Below, one piece after another: positions 9,364 to 20,080 of a stretch of 64,000 bases of DNA. A model generated the notes under the pieces. The model searched no databases and had not been told where the DNA came from. It saw nothing but the letters and a program-made list of their open reading frames with translations. Location of the stretch: positions 248,001 through 312,000 of the forward strand of contig KV918773.1 of the NCBI GenBank assembly GCA_002049455.2, written 5' to 3'. Each line of letters opens with the position of its first letter. Position 1 is the stretch's first letter. The position numbers and the translations under genes were made by a program. Source of the DNA: Porphyra umbilicalis. Its lineage: Eukaryota; Rhodophyta; Bangiophyceae; Bangiales; Bangiaceae.

Positions 9364-12300
9364 GGGGCAGCCTCTTACGTGGGCTGCCCACCGATGCCGT
9401 TCGCCTCAAACCCGCGCGCCGACCGGCCTACATCACGGCGGCCAGGCAGCGCGCCCTTTGGCGTTGTGGACGGGGCGTCCGGCCATTGCCGGCCTTTCGG
9501 CCCCGCATCCTGCCCCGCCCGACCGGTCCCGCAGCGGACAGTGACGCTGCGACCGTCGGCGTCGAGGGGCCAGCCCCGGTCACAGCGCCACCCGCCAAGC
9601 CGGCACCCGCGACCGACGACGCTGAGATCCTGCTCGGGACGCTGCACAACTACAAGATCACGGCATCCCTGGGACGCCGGGCGTCCAACATGATCGCGAC
9701 CTCCGTGGTCGTCGACACCGGAGCAGGCGCCAGCGTCATCCGACCGGAGGTCCTCCCCGACGGATGGGACGCGGCAATCACGCCGCACCCGCCCGGCGCC
9801 GGGCTCCGGCTGCGCGACGCAAACGGGAATCAGCTAGTGACCTCGGGAACGATTTCCCTGCTTTTCCGGGCGGGAGGTCTGTGCGTGCCATGCACCTTCC
9901 ATGTGGTCGCCAGCCTCTCCGTCCCCGTCCTGCTGGGATGCGACTTCCTGGACGCACAGGCCCATGCCATCCTGCCGTCGGACCAAGCGGTGCGGTGGCG
10001 GGATGGGACGGCGTCCGCGATCGTTCGGGGTCCCAATGACAAGATTGACCGCCGTGCCACGGCGTCCCGCGTCCTGCGGCTCGCATACAAGACGCAGTTG
10101 GCGCCACGGTCGGCGACGATCGCTTGGGTGCGCACCCCGTGGGGTGGCCTAGGGCAGGTCTTCGGGGCATCCCGGTTGATGACCATGTACCGGGCGACGG
10201 TCGCCAACGGGGTCCACGAGATTCTGCCCGACATCGCCTTCCCGGTCGTGATCTCGAACTTCGGGGACTGCGAGGTAACCCTCCGCCAAAAGACGGCCAT
10301 TGGCCGAGTCGAGGTGCTCACGACCGGCGTCATCGCCTTGCCCGCGCGCCCGTCGGCCGACGGGGGAGGTTCGGTGCGGGTCCACGTGCCGGCGCGCGAC
10401 CCATCCTTCTGTGCCCCCCGCCCGGCCGACGCGGGGGCCGCGGCAGAACTTGCCCCGACGGAGGCCGTGGACGGGGCCCTGCTGGTGGCGGAACCCACCA
10501 CAGGACGGGGCCGCCTTGAGGGGGACTCCCCCGAGGAGGCGCCCGAGCCTCCGGAACCGAACCCTCCGCGCGTGGCGGATGTCCCGCTGCCCGAGGCCCC
10601 GCCGCACCTCCACGAGCGGGTCCGGGCGGTGCTCCGCCGGCACGAGGCGATGTGGTCAGGCCAAGCCCTGGGCGCGATCAAGGCCACGAGGCATCACATC
10701 GAGCTCACCCTGGGGGCCAAGCCCGTGCGCGTCCCGCCCCGGCGGGCCGGGCCCAAGGCGCGAGAGGCGGAGGCTGCGGAAGTCGAACGCCAACTGGCGG
10801 CCGACGTGATCGAGCCGACGTCCTCCGAGTGGGGCATCCCCGTGGTCCTGGTCCCCAAGAAGGATGGGACACTCCGGTTCTGCGTGGATTACCGCTTGCT
10901 GAATGCGGTATCCAAGCGCGACTCCTACCCGCTGCCGTGCATGGATGAGTGCATCGACAGCCTCGGGGAGGCCAAGGTCTTCTCCACGCTGGACTGCAAC
11001 GCCGGGTACTGGCAAGTCCTGATCGCCGATGGCGATCGGGAGAAGACGTCCTTCGTCTGCCACAAGGGGGCCTACCACTACAAGCGGATGCCTTTCGGGC
11101 TGACGAACGCGCCCGCGACATTCCAGCGGGCGTTAGACATCATCCTGTCCGGCGTCAAGTGGCAAAGCTGCCTGGTATACCTCGACGACGTCATCGTCTA
11201 CTCCAAAACGCAGGAGGCGCATGTCAAGCACTTAGACGAGGTCCTGGGGCTCCTACGGGCCGCGGGGGTCACCCTCAAGCTGCCCAAGTGCCGCTTCTTT
11301 CGGACGACGGTAGAGAACCTCGGCCACGAGATCACTCCCGGCCGCCTCGGCGTGTTGCAGGCCCACACCAAGGCCCTCCCGGAGGCGGCGTTCCCAACGA
11401 CGCGCACTCAGGTGCGGAGCTTCATCGGCATGTGCAATGTCTTCCGACGGTTCGTCCCGAACTTCGCGCGGATTGCCACCCCCCTGACGGACCTCATGGG
11501 CTCGACCGCCCCGGTCACGGTGCCGCCACCGACGCCGGAGCAGCTGGTCGCCCTCGAGGAGCTGAAGCGCCGGCTGACGCAGCCTCCTGTTCTCGCCCTC
11601 CCACGCGCCGGTCACAAGTACGTGTTGGACGAAGACGCGTGCGGGACGCAAGTAGGCGCAGCCCTGCTGCAGGAGCAGCAGGAAGGCGGGCTCCGCCCCG
11701 TCGCCTACATCAGCCGCGTCCTCGAAGGCGCAGAACGCCACTTCGGCGTAACCGAGAAGGAGTGCCTCGCCGTCGTGTCGGCCTCCCTCAAGTTGAGAGC
11801 CTACCTGGAGGGCGACCGGTTCTTGTTCCGGACGGACCACGACTGCCTGAGGTGGCTCCTCAACATCGACGGGACGGCACACGGGCGCCTCGCTCGCTGG
11901 CGCATGCGCCTTAATGAGCTCGCCTTCGACATCGCGTACAAGCCCGGCCAAACCCATTGGCTCGCCGACGGGATGTCCCGGCTGGTCACGTCGGGCACCG
12001 ACAACTCGGCTGACGACACGGACCTCCCCGTCTTCGCCGTGACCCGGGCAGAGACAGCCCGGGGCCTGGAGACCGCCAACTACGTATCCGGGCCGACCAC
12101 GCGCGCCATTGATAAGGGCGAGGTGGCCACGGCACAAGGGGAGGATCCCCTGTGTCGCAAGGTCGTGGAGGCGCTTAACGCTGGTCGGGCTGTGCCGTTC
12201 TTCGAGGAGAGTGATGGCCTCGTGTGCCGGCGTGCCACCCACGACGGGGTGGCCCAGATTGTCGTACCGGTGCCCCTGCGGGAGCGTGTTCTGCGGTTGG

Positions 12301-13724
12301 AACACGAGACCACGTTGGCGGGACACCCGGGGGAGTCCCGAATGTATGCGGCCATGCGGCGGTATTACTACTGGCCCGGGATGGCGGCGGACGTCGTCCT
12401 CCACGTCCGCAACTGCGCAAGCTGTGCCCGCGGCCGCGTTCGGCCGCTTCGGGCGGCAGCCGCCTTGCAGCTCTTCCCAGCCACGCTGCCCTTCCAGGAC
12501 ATCGCCACGGACCTGTTCGGGCCGCTGGCCAAGACGGCCGCCGGCAACGAGTACATCATGGTCATCACTGACCGGTTCTCCAAGCTGGTACGCGCCATCC
12601 CGATGGGTCAGATACGCGCGGTGGACTGCGCCTCCGTCCTCCTGGACTATTGGATCGGGGCCTACGGTCCCCCTGACCGGGTCCTGTCGGACGGCGGCCC
12701 CCAGTTCACCGCGCAGTTTTGGCACCAGGTGTGCAACCTATTGTCCGTCGAGGCCAAGGTGACCACACCGTCGCGACCGCAGACGAACGGGCAAGCTGAG
12801 CGGTTCAACCGCACGATGGGCCACATCCTCGACCACTACGTCGCCGAGCACCCCACTACGGGGGATCAGCTCCTCCCGGCGCTCACGTTGGCGTACAACA
12901 CGCAGCCGCATGCGGCGACCAAGGTCGCTCCGTTCGAGCTCGTCAACCCACTGGGCGTAGCCAGCTGGTCCATCAAGGACCTGACGCGGAGGAGCCGGTA
13001 CCCGGCGACGGCGCAACGGGGCACCCACGCCGATAAGAAGGAGCAGGCTGCCTTCCTGACGCGCTTGGTGCGCCTGATCCCGCGGATCCGGGAGGCCCTA
13101 GCGGCAGCGCAGCAGCGGTACAAGCGCAACCACGATGCACGCATCCGACCCCAACCGACTGGGCTGGAAGTCGGCGGGTTCGCCTTCAAACGGCATCATG
13201 ACTACAAGGGGAGTAAGCTTGGCCACCGGGCCCAAGGCCCCTTTCGCGTCGTCCGCATCGAGGGGCCCACCGCCGTGCTCGACATCAAAGGCGAGCACCG
13301 GCGGGAAAACATTGTGCACCTGGTGCGCGCCCCGTCAGGACCCCCGGCCGAGCGGGCCCTACACCCCTCGTTGGATGCCACGGTCCGGCCCCACGGGCCT
13401 AGCCCCGATGGGCACACGTATCACATCGACCAGATCCTGGACCATGCCGACGGCGAGGACGGCCGCCTCTTGGTCAAGGTGACGTGGACCGGATACGAAG
13501 AGGCCACGTGGGAGGACGCCTCCGTCGCACCCCACGAAACCCTGCGGCTGTACCTGCGCCGCGCGAGCCGCCGGGGCCTCCTCCACACGGCGGCGGACCG
13601 GCCCCCGGGCGTGACCGGGGACAATGACGCGGCCGCCGCGACGGGGACCGCGCTCGCACCCTCGGCCGCGGCGGCGCCCGGGGCCCCGGCGGGCCCCGAG
13701 CCGCCGGTCGGACCGCTTGCTTAG
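9342..13724 (+). CDS. pol: Pol of element B: protease, RT, RNase H, integrase, chromodomain
   Basis: An intact Pol polyprotein with no early ATG, so it is expected as a Gag-Pol frameshift product. Domains in order are: aspartic protease (VVDTGAGASVI, D at about 9714); reverse transcriptase (FCVDYRLLN near 10878 and the catalytic YLDD at 11178-11189); RNase H (VLDEDACGTQVGAALL near 11620); integrase zinc domain (His-His at about 12303-12327, Cys-Cys in NCASCARGR); integrase core (DIATDLFGPL, LSDGGPQF with Asp at 12690, and RPQTNGQAERFN with the Glu); and a chromodomain at about 13419-13560 (YHIDQILDHADGEDGRLLVKVTWTGYEEATWED, read in two parts). Domain order and chromodomain place it in the Ty3/gypsy chromoviruses. 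The chromodomain would steer integration to marked chromatin. The tail is Ala/Pro-rich. No stops or frameshifts are seen. Confidence 0.95.
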   Translation, partial: RGPGKRLRGSLLRGLPTDAVRLKPARRPAYITAARQRALWRCGRGVRPLPAFRPRILPRPTGPAADSDAATVGVEGPAPVTAPPAKPAPATDDAEILLGTLHNYKITASLGRRASNMIATSVVVDTGAGASVIRPEVLPDGWDAAITPHPPGAGLRLRDANGNQLVTSGTISLLFRAGGLCVPCTFHVVASLSVPVLLGCDFLDAQAHAILPSDQAVRWRDGTASAIVRGPNDKIDRRATASRVLRLAYKTQLAPRSATIAWVRTPWGGLGQVFGASRLMTMYRATVANGVHEILPDIAFPVVISNFGDCEVTLRQKTAIGRVEVLTTGVIALPARPSADGGGSVRVHVPARDPSFCAPRPADAGAAAELAPTEAVDGALLVAEPTTGRGRLEGDSPEEAPEPPEPNPPRVADVPLPEAPPHLHERVRAVLRRHEAMWSGQALGAIKATRHHIELTLGAKPVRVPPRRAGPKAREAEAAEVERQLAADVIEPTSSEWGIPVVLVPKKDGTLRFCVDYRLLNAVSKRDSYPLPCMDECIDSLGEAKVFSTLDCNAGYWQVLIADGDREKTSFVCHKGAYHYKRMPFGLTNAPATFQRALDIILSGVKWQSCLVYLDDVIVYSKTQEAHVKHLDEVLGLLRAAGVTLKLPKCRFFRTTVENLGHEITPGRLGVLQAHTKALPEAAFPTTRTQVRSFIGMCNVFRRFVPNFARIATPLTDLMGSTAPVTVPPPTPEQLVALEELKRRLTQPPVLALPRAGHKYVLDEDACGTQVGAALLQEQQEGGLRPVAYISRVLEGAERHFGVTEKECLAVVSASLKLRAYLEGDRFLFRTDHDCLRWLLNIDGTAHGRLARWRMRLNELAFDIAYKPGQTHWLADGMSRLVTSGTDNSADDTDLPVFAVTRAETARGLETANYVSGPTTRAIDKGEVATAQGEDPLCRKVVEALNAGRAVPFFEESDGLVCRRATHDGVAQIVVPVPLRERVLRLEHETTLAGHPGESRMYAAMRRYYYWPGMAADVVLHVRNCASCARGRVRPLRAAAALQLFPATLPFQDIATDLFGPLAKTAAGNEYIMVITDRFSKLVRAIPMGQIRAVDCASVLLDYWIGAYGPPDRVLSDGGPQFTAQFWHQVCNLLSVEAKVTTPSRPQTNGQAERFNRTMGHILDHYVAEHPTTGDQLLPALTLAYNTQPHAATKVAPFELVNPLGVASWSIKDLTRRSRYPATAQRGTHADKKEQAAFLTRLVRLIPRIREALAAAQQRYKRNHDARIRPQPTGLEVGGFAFKRHHDYKGSKLGHRAQGPFRVVRIEGPTAVLDIKGEHRRENIVHLVRAPSGPPAERALHPSLDATVRPHGPSPDGHTYHIDQILDHADGEDGRLLVKVTWTGYEEATWEDASVAPHETLRLYLRRASRRGLLHTAADRPPGVTGDNDAAAATGTALAPSAAAAPGAPAGPEPPVGPLA
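9351..9389 (+). promoter_or_regulatory. -1 programmed ribosomal frameshift signal, gag to pol, element B
   Basis: The heptamer G GGA AAC (9351-9357) is in the gag frame and has the canonical X XXY YYZ form. The spacer is 7 nt (9358-9364) and includes the gag stop. It is followed by a perfect 8-bp stem GGGCAGCC/GGCTGCCC (9365-9372 with 9382-9389) and a 9-nt loop. A -1 slip enters the pol frame, which is open from 9342 after a TGA at 9339. The gag and pol frames overlap by 22 nt. Confidence 0.88.
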
Positions 13725-13779
13725 CGGACGCGCCCCGGAGTCGGCCCGCGCCGGGCATGCGCACCCCAGCATCGGCACA

Positions 13780-15580
13780 CGGACGGTACGCACAACGGAC
13801 GTCCCGCCAGTGGGGCGGTGCCACGAGGTCGGCACACGCCGGGTGCGTACGGGGGGCGTAGCGCCAGTGGGGCGACACCCCGGGGTCCACGCTCGACAGG
13901 GACTCAGCTAAGGGCGTATGGCCAGTGGGGCGGCGCCCCCACGGCGTCGTGGCGCTCGTCGCGTCAAAGGGCGTGACGCTCGTGGGGCGACGCCCCGAAG
14001 CCGACGCGCGACGGGGACGCGGCGGGGGGGGCGTCTCGCCATCGGGACGGCGCCCCCACGGCGTCGTGGCGCCTGTCGTGACGACGGGCGTAGCGCCACT
14101 GGGGCGACGCCCCAAAGGCGGCGCGCGACGGGGACGCCGCGGCGGGCGTATCGCCACTTGGGCGGCGCCCCCACGGCGTCGTTGCGCCTCTCGTGACGGA
14201 GGGCGTGTCGCCATTGAGGCGGCGCCCCCACGGCGTCGTGGCGCCTGTCGTGACGGAGGGCGTAGCGCCATTGGGGCGGCGCCCCCACGGCGTCGTGGCG
14301 CCTGTCGTGACGGAGGGCGTGTCGCCATTGCGCGGCGCCCCCACGGCGTCGTGGCGCCTGTCGTGACGGAGGGCGTCGCGCCACTGGGGCGACGCCCCCA
14401 CGGCGTCATGGTGCCCGTCGTGCCGGAGGGCGTAGCGCCAGTGGGGCGACACCCCGAGGTCGACGCGCGACGGGGACGCGGCGGCGGGCGTATCGCCATT
14501 GGGGCGGCGGCCCCGCGGCGTCATGGCACCCGTCGTGACGGAGGGCGTCCACCACTGGAACGACGTCCCGAAGGCGACGCGCGACGGGGACGCCGCGCAG
14601 GGCGTATCGCCATTGGGGCGGCGCCCCCACGGCGTCGTGGCGCCTGTCGTGACGGAGGGCGTATCGTTACTGGGGCGACGCCCCGAAGGCGACGCGCGAC
14701 GGGGACGCCGCGGCGGGCGTATCGCCATTGGGGCGGCGCCCCCACGGCGTCGTGGCGCCCGTCGTAACGAAGGGCGGACCGCCATTGGGGCGGCGCCCCC
14801 ACGGCGTCGTGGCGCCCGTCGCGGCAAAGGGCGTATCGCCAGTGGGGCGGCGCCCCCACGGCGTCGTGGCGCTCGTCGCGACAAGGGTCGGAGCGCCAGT
14901 GGGGCGGCGCCCCGCAGTCGCCGCGCGACGGGGACGCAACGGAGGGCGTATCGCCATTGGGGCGGCGCCCCACGGCGTCGTGACGCCTATCGTGACGAAG
15001 GGCGTGTCGCCACTGGGGCGACGCCCCGAAGGCGACGCGCGACGGGGACGCCGCGGAGGGCGTATCGCCATTGGGGCGGCGCCCCCACGGCGTCGTGGCG
15101 CCCGTCGTAACGAAGGGCGGACCGCCGTTGGGGCGACGCCCCCGCGGCGTCGTGGCGCCCGTCGTGACGGAGGGCGTGACGCGCGTGGGGCGACGCCCCG
15201 AAGTCGACGCGCGACGGGGACGCGGCGGCGGGCGTACCGCCATTGGGACGGCGCCCCCACGGCGGCGTGGCGCCTGTCGTGACGAAGGACGTAGCGCCAC
15301 TGGGGCGACGCGCCGAAGTAGACGCGCGACGGGGACGCGGCGGCGGGCGTAGCGCCATTGGGACGGCGCCCCCACGGCGTCGTGGCACCTGTCGTGACGA
15401 AGGGCGTAGCGCCACTGGGGCGACGCCCCGAAGGCGACGCGTGACGGGGACGCCGCGGCGGGCGTATCGCCATTGGGGCCGCGCCCCCACGGCGTCGTGG
15501 CGCCCGTCGAGGCTAAGGGCGTGTCGCCAGTGGGGCGGCGCCCCCGGTTCGACACGCGCCGGGTGCGCCGCGGCGGGCCC
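13780..15580. repeat. Minisatellite between pol and antisense ORF of element B
   Basis: About 1.8 kb of head-to-tail units of 57-59 bp in two alternating flavours. One has a core like CGCCCCCACGGCGTCGTGGC, the other like CGCCCCGAAGGCGACGCGCG. Both are followed by GGGCGTATCGCCATTGGGGC-like words. Units differ by scattered substitutions. The array has almost no stop codons in several frames on both strands, so it gives long but meaningless conceptual proteins. It lies in the non-coding gap between the convergent pol and antisense genes. Confidence 0.85.
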
Positions 15581-15690
15581 CGCCAACGGTCCCACGGCCC
15601 CGCGGGCCCAACCGGATTTATTCCCGCAGTGGCGGGCCCCGCCGGCGGTCACACGGCCCCGCGGGCCCAACCGGATTTATTCCCTACGGC
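15575..15690. repeat. Two direct repeats of about 55 bp next to the minisatellite
   Basis: Two copies of a unit containing CGGCCCCGCGGGCCCAACCG followed by GATTTATTCCC, ending near 15630 and 15683. The AT-rich GATTTATTCCC stands out in this GC-rich DNA. It lies just past the ends of both convergent genes, so it could serve transcript ends. That role is a guess. Confidence 0.5.
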
Positions 15691-15705
15691 GCGCCTCGGC
15701 ACCAC

Positions 15706-18700
15706 CTACGGGTCGGCGTAGGCGGGGTCCACCACTGGGACCCCGCCCTTTCGCAGATGGGCGCGCACCGCCTGGTTCAGGCGCGCCGCGTGCCACGTTG
15801 GGCTCGCGGCCAGCGAGCCCTTCACCTGGCGCGCGGCCCGGCTGTACTCCAGCAGGGCCCACCCCACCATCGCGTCCGTCACCTGGCCCCAGTTCACCAC
15901 CGGGTCGTACCCCCACTCGGCCCACACGGCCCCGTGGACGTCGCCCGGTCGGGGCGGGCCCGCCTGCTTGGTGTGCGCCGCCCCCGTCAAGTAGTACGCC
16001 GACACGGTGGCGTCCTGCTCGCCGGGCCCCCGGCTCTCACGCTCCGCGGCCACGTCCCGCCCGCTGGTCCGCGCCGCGACGCGCCGCCCGGCCGGGTCGT
16101 CGTCCCGCCCCCGCCGTTGACCGACCGCCGGCGCCCCGTCCTCCTCGCCCGCGGCGTTGCCGCTCCCGCCGTCGGGGCCTCGCGGCGTCTCGGCCGGGGG
16201 GGGGGTTGTTCGGGGGCGGGTTGTTCGGGGGCGGCCCGCGACGGGGTACCGGAGGGAGGGTCCCCCGTCGCCGAAGCGTCCGGCGTGGCCCCAAGCGGCG
16301 CGGGGTCGGGCGGCCCCACCACTGCAACGGCGGACGCGGTAACCCGACGCGGGGGCGCTACGGCCGCCCCCGTGGCGGGGAGTCCCGCCGCGGCTCCTAG
16401 CGGCGCGGGCAGCAACGCCAAAGGCGGCGCGGAAGACGGCCGGGACGGCAGCGAGGGCCCCGCCCGTGGCATTGTCGGGTCGGGCGCGGCACCCCGCTCG
16501 GTGGCCACCGCCACAGCTCCCCGTGCCGGGGACGGCGGCGCCGCATCCGGCAAGGCCACGGGCGGTACGACCGGGGCCACGGCGGCAACAGCGGGTGCCA
16601 AGGAACGCCCGGGGACCGGCGGCACCGGCGGGGGCGTGGCGGGCGCGGGCGACCGACGGGGCGACATCGGCGGCGCCTCGCCCCCGCCACGGCGCGGCGA
16701 CGGGTGGGGGGACCAAGCGGGGGTAACCTCCCGACGCGGTGGTGTCGGCGGGCCCTCCCCACCGCCGCCGCGCGGGTAACCACGCCCGTCGTGGAGCGGC
16801 GCCGGCGGCGAGACCAACTTGCGGTCCCCACCGCCGCGGCCACCGCCATGCCCGTGACGGGGTGTACCATCCCGGCCCCCCTTGGGCCCGTAACCACCAG
16901 CCCCTCGGTCCCACACGCCGGCCTGGCCGCCCCCGCGGTAGGCACCGCCGGGGTAGTCGTCCCCGCGGTCGTCACCGCCGCGGTAGCCGCCGCCAGGGTA
17001 GTCATACCCGCGGCCGTCCCCGCCACGGTAGCTGCCACCGCGGTAGTCGTACCCGTGGTCATCACCGCCTCGGTACCCGCCGCCGTGGCGGTCGTACCCG
17101 CGGTCGTCGCGGTATCCGCCGCCGCGGTCCTCGCCCCCGACGCGGTTACCGCCGCGGCCGCCGCCGTCGCCGCGGTACTCGCCGCCGTAATCGCCACCGC
17201 GGTCGTCACCGCCGCGATGCCCGCCACTGCGGTGGTAGTCCCGACCGTGGTAGCCCCGGTCGTCGGACGGGCCGCCAGTACGGCGGTCCCCGCACGTCCA
17301 CTCACCGCGGTCGGCGGGAGCCGGGCCCCATCCGGCATCCGCACGGGGGTAGCCCCCGGCGCCCGACGACCAACCACCGCGGCCGCCGCCGCCCGGTTGC
17401 CAACCGCCGCCGGGGCGCTGGCCGCCGGCCCCTTGGTCGCCGTGACCGCCCGCGCCGCCGCCGGCCGGGTAGTCGCGGCCCCCGGGGTCCCCGGCGGGAG
17501 CTGGTGGACTCCACCCCGCCGCCACGTCGGCAGTGGTGGGGTACCATCGGCCCCCGCCCTGGTCGGCACCGCCACGACCGCCGGGCGACGCGGCGCCACC
17601 CGCATCCGACGGACCACCGGCGCTGCCCCCTTGGCCGGCACTGCCCCCTTGGGGCTCCGACCGAGGAGACCGCGGCGACCCGACCCCGTCCACCCCAAAG
17701 GGTTTGGCGGACGCTGCCGGGTGCGTGGCACCGTACCCATCCCCGCCGATATCCACGTAGGAGAACTGCGGGGGCAAGTCCGCCTCGAGGGCAGCCTCCG
17801 TACACCCCAACCCGGTGGACGAGGACGCGCAGGGCGTCACGCACACCCAGTGGCGCTCGGCGCTCATCATCGTGCCCCGGTGCGCGTAGAGGATGGTGGG
17901 GGGTTCCTTCCCCGGCGTCGAGTAGGGAAGGCGCTGGCGCACGAGACGCCACGGGACATGCGGCCACGCCGCCATGATGAGGCGCAGCGTCGTGGCCCGC
18001 CGGTTGTCCCCCTGAGCGAGGGTCACCGGCCCGAAGCGGGTGAGCGCCCACGTCGCCAAAGGCGGGGGCCGGAACAAGCGGCGGTCCCGCTCGTAGGCAG
18101 CGAGCACAGCGCTCACCATGGCGCACGCTGCCGCGAGCCGCGCCACGCCAAGGAGGGGGTCCCTCGTCGCCGTCGTGAGGCGGTGCGCAAGATGGGGGAA
18201 GACCCGCGGCAGGAACCAAGGGAGCAGCCGCGGCGCGGCGAACACGGTGTCCCAGTCGGACGGGGCCGAGGGGAGGAGAAACGTGCGGTCGGCGGACTCG
18301 CGCAGCGGCAGGCGCATCGCGCCATGGCCCGCGCGGGCCACCGGAGCGAGCCGCCCCATCATGCGGGCGTCCCGCTCGTTGGCGCAGTCGTCCCCGGGGA
18401 CCGGCACGGAGGTGAGGAGGGGCTCACGCCCCACCCAAAACTCCAACCCGACGCTCACGTCCCCACACGTCGTCGCCCGCAGCTTCGGCAGCTGGCGCTG
18501 CAGCGCCACCAATCACGCGAACCACGCCGCGCCGTCGACGCAAAACATCTCCGTGACGTCCGGCATGGGCTCCGGCAGAATCACGGCGACCTCGTTCACC
18601 CGCAGAAGGCGGCGGAAGTACTCGGCGGCGAGCGGGTGGTCGACGGCGGCCAACGACTTCAAGACGTTCGGCGCCGCGGACGCCGCCAGGTACCCGCCCG

Positions 18701-19450
18701 CCTCGCCGACGGCGAGCATGCGGGTCCACGCCGCGTCGATGGCCGCCGCGTCGTAGGGCCCCGGCATGGCGCCCCCGGACGAAACCCGCACCGTCGGCCA
18801 AGGGCCCTCGCCGTCGACGTCGCAGGCGTCCGCGACCTCGATCGGCAACCCGACGGGAAGCGGAGCCGGGGCCGCCGGCGGCGGTAGCACGACCGCCGTG
18901 GGGACCGGGTCCCGCAGTCCCGGGGGTAGCGTCCGCGGCGGCCACGGCGTCGGCCGCAGATGGTCCCGGTCGGGGACCCGGGCCCATGTGGCGGTCCGAA
19001 CGAGGTTCTTCGCAAGTGCCGAGCGCGACCGACCCCCGGACGTCGCCGACGGCGTGGCCGGCGCGGCCCGGCCCGCCGTCGCGGGGCCCCGCCCCGGCGG
19101 CCGGTCGCCTCCACGTCCGGCGGCCGCCGCCGCCACGGACGACGCCCCACCGCCGGCCGCTCCGCCGGGCGCCTCAGCCGCCGCGGCGCCCCCCGGCACG
19201 GGGGGGGTGACGGCGAGCGCGACAGCGACGGCGCCTCCTCCGTCGTCGAGCGGGGGCACGGCCCCGCCATGGTCGACGTCCGACGGGCCCCTGCACCTGC
19301 CGCCTCCACCGCCGCCGCGGCAGCCCCCACCACTGGGAGCCCGCCGGTGGCCGCGCCGGCCGATTCCGCCGGCGCCACGATCGTGGCTCGGGCGCGCCGC
19401 CCCGTCGTCGCCCGCGTCACGGGTCCGGCGGGTCGGACGGACCCCGCCAT
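15706..19450 (-). pseudogene. Antisense ORF of element B (unknown protein with RGG region), interrupted
   Basis: Reading leftward from ATG at 19450, 35 bp inside the 3' LTR, the strand opposite to gag-pol encodes about 1,240 residues if three blemishes are bridged. These are a frame change at the G/C run near 19200, a TGA at 18513-18515, and a frame change at the run near 16197-16206. The order is an Ala/Pro/Arg-rich N-terminus; a globular part at about 18800-17800 (MLAVGEAGGYLAA, EYFRRLLRVNEVAVILPEP, LPWFLPRVFPHLAHRL, WALTRFGPVTLAQGDNRR); a Gly/Arg/Tyr/Asp-rich stretch of many YRGGD-type repeats at about 17300-16850 that looks like an RGG-box RNA-binding region; a Pro/Ala linker; and a C-terminal domain (WAEWGYDPVVNWGQV ... 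RLNQAVRAHLRKGG). I recognise no family. Elements A and C carry an ORF in the same place and orientation. No membrane segment is seen, so it is not envelope-like. Confidence 0.6.
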
Positions 19451-19484
19451 TCACCGCCGGAAACGGCGGTCGCTCGGCAGGGGG

Positions 19485-20075
19485 TGAGGTAGCACCACCG
19501 GGATGGGGGTGGTGCTGGGAACCCCCGGCGGGGGCCGGGCGGGCGTGGCCTGCGCGTGGCAAGCAGCGGGGCGGGCGGCACGGCCGCCACGCCCCCGCGG
19601 GTGGCGCCCCGGCGCCGACTGGGCAGCTGTCGGGGGCGCGGGCACCCGGGCCACGCACGAACGGCCACCAGGGCGTCGCTGGGCGCGGCGGTTATGTGGC
19701 GCGCGCGCGCCACCGCGTGGCCACGCCAGAGGCCGCCACGTCAGGCGGTGGCACCCGGTCCCGATTTCCCCTCGTCTCTACTTACCGCATTGGGGGACTT
19801 GTCTTGCATTGTACTTAGTGGTATTGGTTGGTCGGCGGCGCGGACCAATTTCCATTAGGGGAATTGGGCCCACGCAACGGTTTCCGCCCTTTTTAGGACG
19901 AAGGGCGACGACGGTGGGAGGTGCCGTCGTCGCCGGCAAGTAAACCGTGCCTTTTGTCTTGTACCTTTGGCGGCCCCTCTTCCCGGATCGGGTGATCCTA
20001 TAGGGGGCACGTTCTTGGGACGGCAGCGGTGGGATACTTCCCTCTTCGGGCCCGTGGCTACGGGGTTGTGCTACA
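19485..20075 (+). repeat. 3' LTR of element B
   Basis: Begins TGAGGTAGCACC after a short purine run, CAGGGGG (19478-19484), that could be the polypurine tract. It ends GTGCTACA and is followed by the target duplication CTCTG at 20076-20080. Confidence 0.93.
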
Positions 20076-20080
20076 CTCTG

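Larger units (their letters stand above)
6237..20075 (+). mobile_element. Element B: young, nearly intact Ty3/gypsy chromovirus
   Basis: LTRs of 588 and 591 bp, flanked by the 5-bp duplication CTCTG (6232-6236 and 20076-20080). They begin TGA and end CTACA. The two LTRs differ by only about three substitutions and one 3-nt indel as read by eye, so insertion is recent relative to A. The gag and pol frames are uninterrupted (805 and about 1,450 codons) and are linked by a -1 frameshift signal. Downstream of pol come a 1.8-kb minisatellite and a long antisense ORF. The element sits in the reverse transcriptase region of element A in the same orientation. Confidence 0.95.

Noticed and set aside
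13780..15580. CRISPR-like appearance of regular 58-bp repeats
   Set aside because: Units are contiguous minisatellite repeats with no unique spacers, inside a eukaryotic retrotransposon, with no cas genes.
15706..19450. Envelope gene in the post-pol position of element B (or of A and C)
   Set aside because: The ORFs are on the opposite strand and show no signal peptide, membrane span or cysteine pattern.
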